Shown: piece after piece, positions 21,626 through 32,101 of the stretch
How positions within the stretch are numbered: position 1 is the stretch's first letter
Layout of the letters: each line of letters begins with the position of its first letter
Origin: Pyrus communis
Lineage: Eukaryota; Streptophyta; Magnoliopsida; Rosales; Rosaceae
NCBI RefSeq assembly: GCF_963583255.1
Contig: NC_084808.1
Location: 26,864,300-26,928,299 of the forward strand
DNA: 64,000 nucleotides
Reading direction: 5' to 3'
The notes under the pieces: generated by a model
What the model was told of the DNA's origin: nothing
Seen by the model: only the letters and a program-made list of their open reading frames with translations
The model's database searches: none
Program-made: the position numbers and the translations under genes

Positions 21626-21883
21626 TGTTAAGGGTAGTAATCCAATGGTAGTAAAAGATGACACTTGTCAAAAGATAAAGAAGGTAGAGAAGGTAGTTAG
21701 AGTTGGTTATGTTGTGACTTAGGCAGTAAGATTTGTACAAGGTAGTATATAATCTTGAGGCTGTAAGATTGTAAGTAAGAAAATATAAAAACATTAGTTG
21801 AAGAATACTCTCTCTCTCTCTCTCTCTTCATATTCTTAGAACAATACTGTGAACTTCTTCCTGTAATCACAGCTTGGTTAACA
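21626..21883 (+). repeat. 5' LTR of the decayed copia element
   Basis: 258 bp with TG...CA ends; a (CT)n run lies at 21809-21828. Only TGTTAAGGGTAGTAATCCAA and the next ten bases are repeated at the 3' side. Confidence 0.85.
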
Positions 21884-22107
21884 TGGTATCGTCGTCGGTA
21901 TAGCTAATCGTGCGATTTTCCGATCTTGGTTTGCTTCCGCTCTCTATTTCTGATCTCCTTGCTGCCTTCTGCTTTCTTTGTTTTCTGTGGAGATTATTGC
22001 AGATCTCATAGCTCATAGTTCTTGGCGTCTGGTTTCCGTGCACGCCAACTGTTCGACAAAAGTTCGCAATTACCATTTTGCTACAAGTTTTTGGTTTTCT
22101 TGCAGCA

Positions 22108-25100
22108 ATGGTTTCTGCCTCTCAACTGCAAATTGTTCAATCCCCCATTACCTCTCTCATTTCTACTGTGTCAACATCTGTCACGGTCAAGCTTGATGAG
22201 ACAAACTACTTGGTTTGGCATTTTCAGATGGAGCTTTTGCTTGAGGGGTATGGAATCATGGGATTCGTGGATGGTTCCACACATTGTCCTGCTCGATTCA
22301 CACATTGTCCTGATGAAATTGGTTCTTCCCAAGAATCTGATGACTACAAGATTTGGAAGATGCACGATCGAGCCTTGATGCAGCTAATTACTGCAACCCT
22401 TTCATCACCTGCAATTTCTTGTGCCATCGGGAGTACCAGTGCACAAGATCTTTGGACACAGCTCAAGGAGCAATTTTTTACTGTTACAAGAACAAGTATC
22501 TTCCAAATGAAATCAGAATTGCAGAATATCAAAAAGGGTAATGATTCCATTTCTCTTTACTTACAAAGAATCAAGGAGGGTAGAGATTATCTTTCTGCGG
22601 CTGGGGTTAAATTTGATGATGATGATATTGTAATTCTTACTCTTACTGGTTTACCATCTGAGTATAATACGGTTCGATCAATCATCAGAGGCTGAGAACA
22701 TGTTATATCTCTGAAAGATTTGAGAGCTCAATTACTTGCTGAAGAAGCAATGATTGAAAGTACTTCTGCCCCTTCATTTCTTACTGCAATGGCTGCTGAT
22801 ATCGGTGGTTCTCAGACAAGTTTCAAGGGCAACTTTGGTCATCAATCTTCTTCTTATACTCATACTGGTGCATCTCATTTTGAAGGTTCTTATAGCAATA
22901 ACTATGGTGGCTCTCAATATAAACCATTCTATAACAAAAACAAGAACAAAAGGAAATTTCAGTATGGCCAAGGTGGACCTAAAATTGGAAACAACAGGTC
23001 TTTTTACCCAAATCATGTGCGTGGGATTCTTGGTAATTCACCTACTCAGCAATTGCCTAATACTGGCAATCCATGTCAAATTTGTGGCAAGTATGGGCAT
23101 CTTGCAGATACATGTCGGTTTTGAAATACTGATTCTGCATTTACTGAAGGGTGTCAAATCTGTGGAAAAAGGAATCACAGTGCACAGTTTTGCCATTTCC
23201 AAAATGCAAACATAACTTCCAATTCTGGAGGCATGAATGTTATGCATGTCAATGCTTCTGTTTCACCAGTGGAATCCAACCTATCTCAGCAAGTATAGCT
23301 CACAGACTCAGGTGCAACAAATCACATGATTGCAGACTTGAATAATTTGTCATTGGCAACTCCTTTTCCATCATCCGAGATGATTCAAACTGCAAGTGGT
23401 GAAGGTTTGCCAGTGTCTCAAAGAGGATTTTCCAAATTGCAGACTCCATTCCATACTCTAAAATTGAATTCAGTTCTTTCTATACCTAAGATATCTCAGA
23501 ATTTACTCTCTGTGCATAAAATCTGCCTTAACAATAATTGTTGGCTGATTTTTTATGCTTGGTGTTTTTGGATTCAGGACAAAGCCACAGGGAGAATATT
23601 ATTCAAGGGCCTCTGCAATAATGGATTGTATCCCATTCCCATCAAACCACCCTCTCATCCCACAAAGGCTTTCTCAGTTGCTGCATATCTTGGAAAACAA
23701 TTAATTTCTAGTCTATGGCACTATAGATTAGGTCATCCTTCAAATAATGTTGTTTCCCTTATGCTTAAGAAGTCCAACATCACTAGTGTTGCTGATTCCA
23801 CACCTACATTGTGTTCTAATTGTCTTGAGGGAAAAATTAGCAAGTTACCCTTTACCTCAGCCACATGTAAACCTGTTAACCCTTTTGATATTGTTCATAG
23901 TGATGTATGGGGTCCGGCTCCATGTCTCTCTATAGATGGCCTTAAGTACTATGTTACCTTCATAGATCAATGTACTCAATTTTGTTGGATTTTCCCACTT
24001 GTTAATAAAGCTGATGTTTGTTCTACATTTGCTACATTCTATCAGTTTATTCTTAATCATTTCTCAGTTTCCATAAAGACACTTCAAAGTGATGGAGAGG
24101 GAGAATTTGTCGGGAACCAATTACAAACATTCCTTACTACTAAAGGTATTAGTCACCAATTGTCTTGTCCATATACCCCAGAGCAAAATGGGTTGGCTGG
24201 ACGTAAACATTGACATATTATTGAAACCACAATCACTCTTCTCCAAACATCCCATTTACCTGCCCCTTTCTGGTCATTTGCTTGTCAAACATCAGTGTAC
24301 CTTATTAATCGAATGCCATCACAAACATTGAACCAAAAGTCACCATTTGAGATGCTTTGTAGTTCTTTTCCTGACATTAGCCATCTAAAAGTCTTTGGTT
24401 GTTCTTGTTACCCACTGTTAAGACCTATTAATACCACTAAGTTGCAACCTCGAACAACAAAGTGTCTTTTTTTAGGGTATGCATCAAAGTACAAGGGGTA
24501 CTTATGTTATGATGCCACTAAGCAGAAAGTGTATATTTCTCGACATGTTTTGTTTGATGAATCTGAATTTTCCTATTCAGTTCTAGTCTCAAAACGGCCA
24601 TCTGACCTTCCTACATCCCATGTGCCAAAACTAGTCTTTCAACCACCAGTCACTACCCTTGATAATGTGTTAGTCTCCCCCAGATCTCCAGCTTTACAGC
24701 ATGTTCCTTCTTCTAACATTAACTTATCATTATCATTACCATCTTCCCCATTATCCATAAACACTACTCCATCACCTTCAATACAATCCATTAATGCAAG
24801 AGAACATGTTTCAGCTCCTCAACTCCATGTGGTTCCTGAGGTCCAATATGAGAATCTCCAAGTAGTGCTCTCAATTCCTCCATTAAATTTGCATCCGATG
24901 CAAACTAGATCAAAGAATGGCATTTTCAAAAAGAAGGCATTACTTACTACAATTCATGAACATGGAGGAGTGGATTTAGCTACTGTTGAACTTGCAACAT
25001 ACAAATCTGCCTTAAAGTGTAAAGTATGGGTTGATGCAATGCAAGAAGAATTAGATGCACTCAATACTCAGTCTAGATGGAGTTTAGTTCCACTTCCAGC

Positions 25101-26495
25101 ATAGAAAAATCATGTTGGTTACAAATGGGTTTTCAAAATTAAGAAGAATGCTGATGGTTCGATAGGAAGGTACAGGCTATGGAGAGACTTTTACTCCAGT
25201 TGTTAAACCAACAACTGTGAGACTTGTGCTAGCAATAACAGCTCATTTTGGTTGGAATTTGAGACAACTTGATGTAAAGAATGCCTTTTTACATGGTATA
25301 TTGCAGGAAGAGGTGTATATGGCTCAACCTCCGGGTTTCATTGATTCTCTACACCTTGAGTATGTCTGCAAGCTTCATAAGTCTTTATATGGCTTAAAAC
25401 AGGCTCCTAGAGCCTGGAATGATAAGTTCACAAGCTTTCTGCCTTCACTTGGATTTAATACAACTTATGCCGATTCCTCTTTATTTGTGAAGACGAATGG
25501 TTCCTCTGTTGTGATATTGCTTCTTTATGTAGATGACATCATTGTCACTGGTAATGCTTCAACTATGATTGATGATGTAATATCTGCCTTGACAAGAGAG
25601 TTTGATATCAAAGATTTGGGCCCTCTTCACTTTTTTCTGGGAATTCAGGTCATTTCTTAGCCTGATGGGCTATTCCTTTCTCAGGCAAAGTATGTTAAAG
25701 ACCTACTTACTAAGACTGAAATACTAGATTCCAAGGCTTGTGCAACACCCTGTTTGGCTTATAATCAGTTAGTTCTTGATGATGGAAAACCGTATAACAA
25801 TCCAGCTCTTTACAGAAGTGTGGTTGGTGCTTTACAGTATCTGACATTCACTCGGCCCGATATAGCATTTGTAGTGCACTAAGTGTGTCAATTCATGCAG
25901 AATCCCATGGAGTCTCACTTCAATGCAGTCAAGATGATACTCAGATACCTTAAAGGGACTATGAACTTGGGGATTAGCTATATTCAAGGAGGTTTGGCAG
26001 TTCATTCTGATACTGTAAGGGCATTTTCTGATGCAGATTGGGCTGGAGACCTTAACGACATGCACTCTGCTACTGGATTTGTTGTGTTCTTGGGTTCCAA
26101 CCCTATTTCCTGGTCATCTAAGAAGCAACAAATAGTGTCACGATCATCCACCGAGGCAGAATATCGAGCTCTTGCTGCAACTACAGCTGAATTGGATTGG
26201 ATCAAACAACTATTAACTTTCTTGCGTATTGATATTCCTACTGCCCCAGTGTTGTTTTGTGATAACATGTCCGCCATTGCTCTAACTCTTAATCCAATTC
26301 TACATCAACGAACAAAACACATTAAAGGTTGATATTCACTTTGTTCGCGAAAGAGTTGTCAAGAAGCAGCTGCAAGTTCAATTTGTATCATCCACTGAGC
26401 AGCATGCAGATATCTTCACCAAGGGTTTATCTGCTCCGCTTTTTCAAACTCACTGTCACAATCTCAGTCTTGGTTTCACTACTCCTGAGCTTGAA
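22108..26495 (+). pseudogene. Copia gag-pol, multiply interrupted
   Basis: The start at 22108 begins a gag (KLDETNYLVWHFQMELLLEG) broken by TGA at 22693. Next come a zinc knuckle CQICGKYGHLADTC and TGA at 23122, then a second knuckle-like CQICGKRNHSAQFC. A stop lies in the residues just before the protease site DSGATNHM (about 23310). Then follow the HHCC finger (LWHYRLGHPS, CSNCLEGK), the integrase core (IVHSDVWGP, LQSDGEGEF, PEQNG) with TGA at 24211, and TAG at 25102. A deletion near 25170 removes the ARLVAKG-type RT block. The RT core keeps YVDDIIVTG and is followed by TAG at 25658. RNase H (SDADWAGD, SSTEAEYRALAA) has a frameshift near 26325. Most stops are explained by C-to-T changes on one strand or the other. 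Confidence 0.9.
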
Positions 26496-26530
26496 GGGGG
26501 ATGTTAAGGGTAGTAATCCAATGGTAGTAA

Positions 26531-26770
26531 AAGGGCTTTGTCTGTATATAGAAGGTCCTCCGAGTCACTTTCATTGACTAGCCTAATAATATTAAGATAA
26601 TAATTAACCTTATTGATTAGCCAAAAAATTACAATCAAAGTTAAGGTTTATAGCTAATGTAAAAAAAAGGAAAGTTACTTGGACCAGGAAACAGTTTACA
26701 AACCAATATTTATTTAAGTGAGAGAGCAGAGAAGGAGATCGATGGAGAAGATGAAACGTAAGGGGAAAAT
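26531..26770 (+). repeat. Segment X, right copy
   Basis: 240 bp nearly identical to 21388-21625, including the DUF1262-like GGGCTTTGTCTGTATATAGA. It starts directly after the truncated LTR (join at AGTAAAAGGGC) and continues past GGGGAAAAT into unique sequence, so this side carries the original target continuation. Confidence 0.85.
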
Positions 26771-27417
26771 AGGGTTTTGTATTGGCCTTTCTGAAGTGAG
26801 AAAAATACAGCAGCTATATTTGCAAATTCTAGCACTTATGACAAGAAGAGAATGGCGTCGGCCTTATCTCTCTCAACAAGATCAAAGAAAGATGGCATTG
26901 GCCTTGTAATCTTTCACAAATGCCATTAAACTGGCATTGGCCTTGAATTCAACATACTTGACCTGACAACTGGCATTAGCCTTGAATTCAACATACTTGA
27001 CCTGACAACTGAAATCGAACTAGTCTTTCTTGAGAACTAATCTTGATCACAGATCCTCAGCAGCATTCGAAATACCATCAGCGAAAGAAGATCACCAAAG
27101 ACTTGAATTCAACATACTTGACCTGACAACTGAAATCGAACTAATCTTGAGAACTAAATAACTTTCTTGAGAACTAATCTTGATCACAGATCCTCATCAG
27201 CATTTGAAATACCATCAGCCGATTAGCGGTAGAAGGGCAGCAAAAATCATACACGGTGATAATATCGTGAAAAAAGTTGGAGTTCCACTATAAAACCAAT
27301 TGGGAATATAGGGAGTAGCTCAACCTCTTATAAGCCTTGCAAGATTTATACTTTCACCAATGGGAGACTCTTTTACTTTCATATTCTCACAAAACTAAGA
27401 ACATGGTGCCACAATGA
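26771..27417. repeat. Short local duplications
   Basis: A 100-120 bp unit (TTGAATTCAACATACTTGAC to AAATACCATCAGC) occurs at 26982-27082 and 27103-27220, with an extra partial copy at 26943. GGCATTGGCCTT-like words recur at 26850-26990. 27270-27350 is a partial TRIM-like repeat (CTATAAAACCAATTGGGAAT). No gene is seen. Confidence 0.6.
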
Positions 27418-27585
27418 GGAGAAATTTTTCATTTTGCACGAAACATGGTACACCACGTGCCATTACATAATTAAGTAGAGATAAGTTTTATTTTTTAAGT
27501 TAATTTTTTAACACAAGTGTCTCATCACTTGTATAATGACACGTGGTGCACCGCATTGTATTCCAGACACACTAAATAAGATATA
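27418..27585. mobile_element. MITE, G-box-bearing family, copy B
   Basis: It starts GAGGAGAAATTTTTCATTTTG, has ACCACGTGCCAT and GACACGTGGTGCACC near its two ends, and is about 168 bp. It lies 1.3-1.5 kb upstream of the DUF1262 start at 28924. Confidence 0.6.
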
Positions 27586-27793
27586 GGCAGAGGTGGGCAG
27601 AGAAAAATTGGTCACAGCAAATCTGAACTCGGAATGGTAGGCTAATAGTGGATTAATCGGACAGTGAAGATGTAAAAGGTTGTTTTGTTCCCTCTAAAAA
27701 ATCACACACACTTTGTCTTCCTCAGTCACAACGTTGTCTCTCTACCCAAATTCTAATCAAGAAATTTGAAACCAGTTTTTCTCTCCCAAAACC

Positions 27794-27985
27794 ATGGATC
27801 TAACATCAATGGAGGAGTTAAACAAACTGAAGCTAGAAAAACCAAATTTGAAGGAGATATTAACTGAGGCGAAGAAAGAGTTGCGAGAGGTGAGAAAGGG
27901 AGTCGGCAAGGCAAGATTCATCTACATAACTAGGGCTTTAGAAATGGCGTCTCTCTTCGAGCTGTTGCAAATAAGACCTTCGTAG
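27794..27985 (+). CDS. Hypothetical 63-residue ORF, probably a gene fragment
   Basis: The ATG at 27794 has a good context (AAAACCATGG) and a leader-like CT-rich upstream sequence. The product (MDLTSMEELNKLKLEKPNL..) is charged and probably helical. Its end abuts TRIM-like repeat sequence from about 28030, so it may be the cut-off 5' end of a longer gene. I do not recognise it. Confidence 0.3.
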   Translation: MDLTSMEELNKLKLEKPNLKEILTEAKKELREVRKGVGKARFIYITRALEMASLFELLQIRPS

Positions 27986-28029
27986 AATCCAAGGCAGAGC
28001 CGAATCTTCATTGCTGAGTGTCTAAATCC

Positions 28030-28640
28030 GATCAATGATGTAGTTGAAGAAAGTTGGGTTCTACTGTAAAACCAATTAGCAATATGGGGGAGTAGTCCGT
28101 CCATCCTCTTATAAGTCCATGTAAGGTCTCTCCTCCCATTAATGTGAGATTCATTCTCAACACCTACACGTGTAGCAAAATTTCAAGCCAAACACTTAGA
28201 CAACACAACGGGATGACGTAGAGCGCGTGTGGCCATTTGGCTTCACACATGGGACAACCTATTACCATGAAGAAAGTTGAGATTTCACCGTAAAACCAAT
28301 TGACAATATGGAGAGTAGCTCAACCTCTTATAAGCTATGCAAGGTCCCTCCTCCCATCAATGTGGGACTCATTCTCAATTGATTTTAGGGTAGAACCTCA
28401 ACTTTCTTCATGGTATCAAAGTAGGTTGTCTCACGTGTAAAGCCAAAATGCCACATATGCTCCACGTCATCCTGTTGTGTTGTTCATGTGTTAGGCTCGA
28501 AAATTCGCCACACATGAGGAGAATAAGTCCCACATTGATGGGAGGATGGACTTTGCATGGACTTATAAGAGATTAGGTTACTCCATATATTACCAATTAG
28601 TTTTATGATGAAACTTCAACTTTCTTTTTCAGCTTTGATT
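28030..28640. mobile_element. Two TRIM-like repeat copies in inverted orientation
   Basis: 28040-28380 and 28381-28635 are head-to-head versions of one unit: CAACTTTCTTCATGGTATCA (PBS-like TGGTATCA), then AGGTTGTCTCACGTGT and CCACATTGATGGGAGG, then CTTATAAGAG and ACCAATT. The short LTR-like part plus Met-tRNA PBS-like word and no coding capacity fit a TRIM. An old copy of the same unit is at 47880-48690. Confidence 0.6.
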
Positions 28641-28796
28641 GAGAAATAAATCTACGAGCCTTCCTTGCATTTGCTGAAAATTGTCACTTTCTACTCTTTG
28701 CTTGTATCAACGTACCCGGCCGATCAAGATAATATTCCTTAAACATGAACCTTAGCTAGGAGTTAATACCACAAGAATATTCCTTAAATATGTTCT

Positions 28797-28923
28797 CAGA
28801 AGTTCGAGTTCCTGAATTCTATAAATTAAAATTGTTTGTAATCAAGTAATTTCATCAAAGCAATTTGAAAGTGAGCCAGTCTTTCTTTTCTTAAACATTG
28901 TCTTCTTTAATTTGGTCACAAAG
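28797..28923 (+). promoter_or_regulatory. Proximal promoter of the DUF1262 gene at 28924
   Basis: TATA-like TCTATAAATTAAAA (28818-28831) is kept, but the TTGACTT of the paralogues reads TTCGAGTT here, so the W-box core is lost in this copy. Confidence 0.5.
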
Positions 28924-30205
28924 ATGTATGTGACAAGGCCTCTGTCTGTGTATAAAAGTTCTCCCGAGTCACTGTCTCTTCCACCTCCAGAGGGCCCAAA
29001 TTCTGGCTGTCTTGTACTCCATGACGACGATTCAATTGAGATAAACTGTTGCGGATGCGAGGACGACGAGGTTAAAGGTTTGCCTTTCCCTCAGAACATG
29101 GATCTAACCGTTGGATATGGCTCAGATAACGATGATGTTGCCTTCATTCCAGTGCTTGATCAACCCTTGTCTTCCAATAGATACCATGTCATACTTCGAG
29201 GAGGCCGCCATAAAGGGTACGCACATATGTATATGTATAAACATCCATACATATTAAGTGTTACTTTTACATGGAAAAATTTATATTGGAACTCATTTGA
29301 TTTGCAGGAAAGCATGCACAAATACGAGGGAAGAGGATACGGATATTGGCTGTTTCGGAGGTAAAAGTATACCAGATGCTGAACCAAAACCATTGGATCC
29401 GTCAGACATATATCAACAAATTGAGATAGTTCATTGGGAGGGAGAAATAAATCGTTTTTTTGCCAAGTCTGTTGATCCAGATGGTTTTCCTCCTTACTTC
29501 TTGAGGAGGAAAGGGTGGAACGTGAGAATGAGCACACCGTATCGTTACCAATTGCGTGAAGCCTCGGGACTCAACTCTTCGCTACGAGCTAGTCTTCCTG
29601 GGTTCGATTTTCCAATATCACATGACTGCTCTGAAGTTGTGTGTGTTGGTAAGTGGTATTGTCCTTTCATGTTTGTTAAGGAAGGAGGGGTGAAGCTGAA
29701 GGACCAAGTGAAAAATTGTTTGTACTACGAAATTAAACTTGAGCAAAGATGGGAAAGGATTTTCGACAACCTTAATGAGAACGCCGAAGGAAAAAAGAAT
29801 CCTGCTGTGTTTGTGGATGCTTTTGTTCAAAAAGAGGTGGTTTATGTGGGGGGACAGGAGGCTGTTTGGGATGAAAGAAATGTGAGTGCGGGTGATATGT
29901 TCGTGTGGTTTAAGAGTTTTCATGGGGTGGGAGGGGAAACAAGTGTTGGAATGAGCATGAAAGTTTTTGAAAGAATGAAATGGGAGCAAGAAAGAGTTGG
30001 ATGGATTGGTGGGGATGAAAGGCAAGTGAGGGTGGAGAGAGAGGAAGAGTTTAGGGGGACGGGTGGTGTCGGGTGGAATAGGTTTAGTAGTTATGTGTTG
30101 GTAGAGAGGTTTGTACTGAAGAGAATGTCTACGACTGGAAGCGCAGCAGTAATACTCTCATATGATTTCAAGCACACTCACCAGATTAGGAGCAAATGGG
30201 AATGA
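28924..30205 (+). CDS. DUF1262 family protein, two exons, intact
   Basis: Exon 1 is 28924-29216 and exon 2 is 29308-30205 (phase 2, donor GTACGC, acceptor TTTGCAG), giving 396 residues. It carries the same blocks as the genes at 6956 and 19087. One change stands out: the second Cys pair, GCCGG in its sisters, is GCFGG here, so a Cys conserved in the sister copies is lost. MKWEQERVGW, GKWYCPFMFVKEGG and HTHQIRSKWE are intact. It is the last copy of the array; the 3' flank homologous to 8271-8625 runs to about 30535. Confidence 0.93.
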
Positions 30206-30663
30206 CAAAAATTTGGTATTGAGTATGGTTTTCAGACACTTGATCATCATATTTGGGGTCGAAAACTCCAATTTGTACTGTTTTTGGTATTACACTAGTC
30301 ATCGTTTTAAGTACATTACTCTCCACTGATAAATGGGACCTTCGTACAGTTTTAATTCATGGATTGCAGTACTTTTGTTTTCAAGCTCAGGCCTTGCCAG
30401 TGTTGTTGCTACATACGCAAAAAGGCATTAAGCTTAAAAGAAATCTCAAGTTCCAGTTTACAATGATTATGGAATCTTCGAACCTTCGCGGTGCATGCTA
30501 CAATTCCAACTTAATTAGCTTAAGGACAAATAAAATTTTAGTTGATTTATTTAGAGTACAACGATGCCAACAACGACATCTGAAATTCTTTAAGCCGGAC
30601 AATATTGCTTAATTAATCGCGGAGTCTTAATCATTATGGTAACCATGCAACAACCCTAACGTG

Positions 30664-30796
30664 ATCGCGAATTTCAATACTGTCTTCGACGACGATCAGC
30701 AAGAGCTGCTCAATTGCTTGTCATCTACTCTCGACCCCAGCCACGAAGTTAGCTCGTTCGCAGAAGCTTCTCTAAATCAGGCTTCTCTGCAACCAG
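30664..30796 (+). pseudogene. Importin-9-like first exon remnant
   Basis: The frame reads QQELLNCLSSTLDPSHEVSS, then FAEASLNQASLQPG, ending at a consensus donor (CCAG|GTAGTC). This is the N-terminal first HEAT-repeat helix pair of plant importin-9-type karyopherins (LLNCLS.TLDP...FAEASLNQA). The family's Met is not seen in frame (a GTG at 30661 precedes), and no later exon follows before the F-box pseudogene and gypsy element. It is likely a dead fragment left by a duplication. Confidence 0.6.
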
Positions 30797-30879
30797 GTAG
30801 TCCCCCACCTAAAAACCCCCATCTTTCAATTTTGAATTTGTTTCAATTCTTAATGCTGACCGAACCTTTTTGTTGCTTT

Positions 30880-31468
30880 GATTTTGTTTGGTAATTTTTT
30901 TTTTGAACAAGGATGATAATGGATTAGGCGAGTTGAGCGACGTAAGCTTTGGTCGTCGGACTACAATAGTAGAAAAGGCTAACTCCAAGATTAGCCGTCA
31001 ACTACAAGTAGACTACTTTATTCCCTCTCAGAGCAATGAGAAAAGGCTAACTCCTTTATAGAACGATCCCCCCACCCCCCCCCCCCCCCCGGGCGTGCGT
31101 CCCCTATCTCCGAATTTATTAAATAAAGAAAAGTAAACAATACAAGCCGGGAGACAGAGCCAAAACCCGCTAAGGGAAAAACAAAGAAACATCGACAAAA
31201 ACAAACAAGAAGATGAAACTCAAATAATTGAGAAGAAATTGAGAGGTGCTTTTGTTTTTGTTTTGGTGTAGAATTTATCATGGTAAATGTTTAGTTTTGA
31301 GATTCAGGTATTCTACTTTCAACTAAATAGCTTCAATTTCATTTTGCACGTATTTTATTGTTAGTTGTTAATTGATGACGCGATAAATGTAAATCTTACA
31401 TATTTACTACATGGTTATGAAATTTGTGTCATATGGCAAAAACGAAATAAAAATAAAATTCAAGTCGT
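30880..31468. other. Intergenic with a C homopolymer
   Basis: It contains a 20-nt C run ending at 31090 (preceded by CCCCCCA) and a short direct repeat of AGAAAAGGCTAACTCC. No gene is seen. Confidence 0.5.
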
Positions 31469-32101
31469 CTACTTTCTTCCCATCACTTTTCTTCCCGGCG
31501 GGTGAAGAATATGTCTCAGGAAAATCATCGTACGGTACAAAGTTATCATCGTACTCGTAAGTAGCGTAAAAAATGCCGGATTCAGCCGATATCCGCTAGT
31601 AAACTTAGGAAAATCAAAAGAACACATCCTGCAAATTTTGCTCTCCATATTATAAAGAAGCAATCTTGGTGGTCTGATGTTGTAATATCCTGGTGCATCA
31701 GGAGGTAGTTGTACCACAATCGCTAGTTCACCTGTGTGGATTTTACATACAGGATGAACACGCCAGCCGCCATGACCAAGGTGTCCCGTGATCTCCATCA
31801 ACATTAAGATAGTCTCTTCGATCCACATATGGTTCGTGTAGTCCTTCAATTTCCACAAATGGTGAAGTCCATACAACGATCAGGGAGCGGGATCACTCTG
31901 AATTTCTAGTCTCCAACATCAAATACCACTATAACATTTTTCCTTTCACGCATCCAATGGAAGGCCCCTTGGAAACAAACGCTTCTCGCGAACGTACAAT
32001 AAAAAATAAAAAAAATCAAAAGGAAGATTATCAAGGTTTGCTTCTGCTAATGGCCTCCATGATGAAATATTTGTCCCCAATGTGAAAATATGAAACATGA
32101 C
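31469..32101 (-). pseudogene. F-box/FBA protein pseudogene, 3' part
   Basis: Read on the - strand from 32101: a FHIFTLGT..SWR-type motif, then LFPRGLPLDA, then (31876 down) a 135-codon frame with HLWKLKDYTNHMWIEE and ICRMCSFDFP. These are features of the F-box-associated (FBA) C-terminal domain in plant F-box proteins. Two stops and at least one frameshift lie between the pieces. It is separated from its 5' part (41483-41935) by the gypsy element, which has an exact 5-bp duplication of the break point (ATGAC). Confidence 0.75.

Larger units (their letters stand above)
21626..26534 (+). mobile_element. Decayed Ty1/copia element with truncated 3' LTR
   Basis: The 5' LTR is 21626-21883 (TGTTAAGG...TTAACA, 258 bp), followed by a PBS-like TGGTATCGTCG at 21884. 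A purine tract (TTGAAGGGGGA, 26491-26501) precedes a 3' LTR of which only the first 30 or so bases remain (26502-26534). The right flank then re-enters host segment X instead of completing the LTR. The polyprotein between has many stops, so this is much older than the element at 10136. Confidence 0.88.

Noticed and set aside
7683..30025. 135-codon minus-strand frames of equal length in three DUF1262 genes (7683-8090, 19764-20171, 29618-30025)
   Set aside because: Equal length follows from recent duplication of the sense exon; no start context or family similarity. The split copy has a different, shorter frame there.
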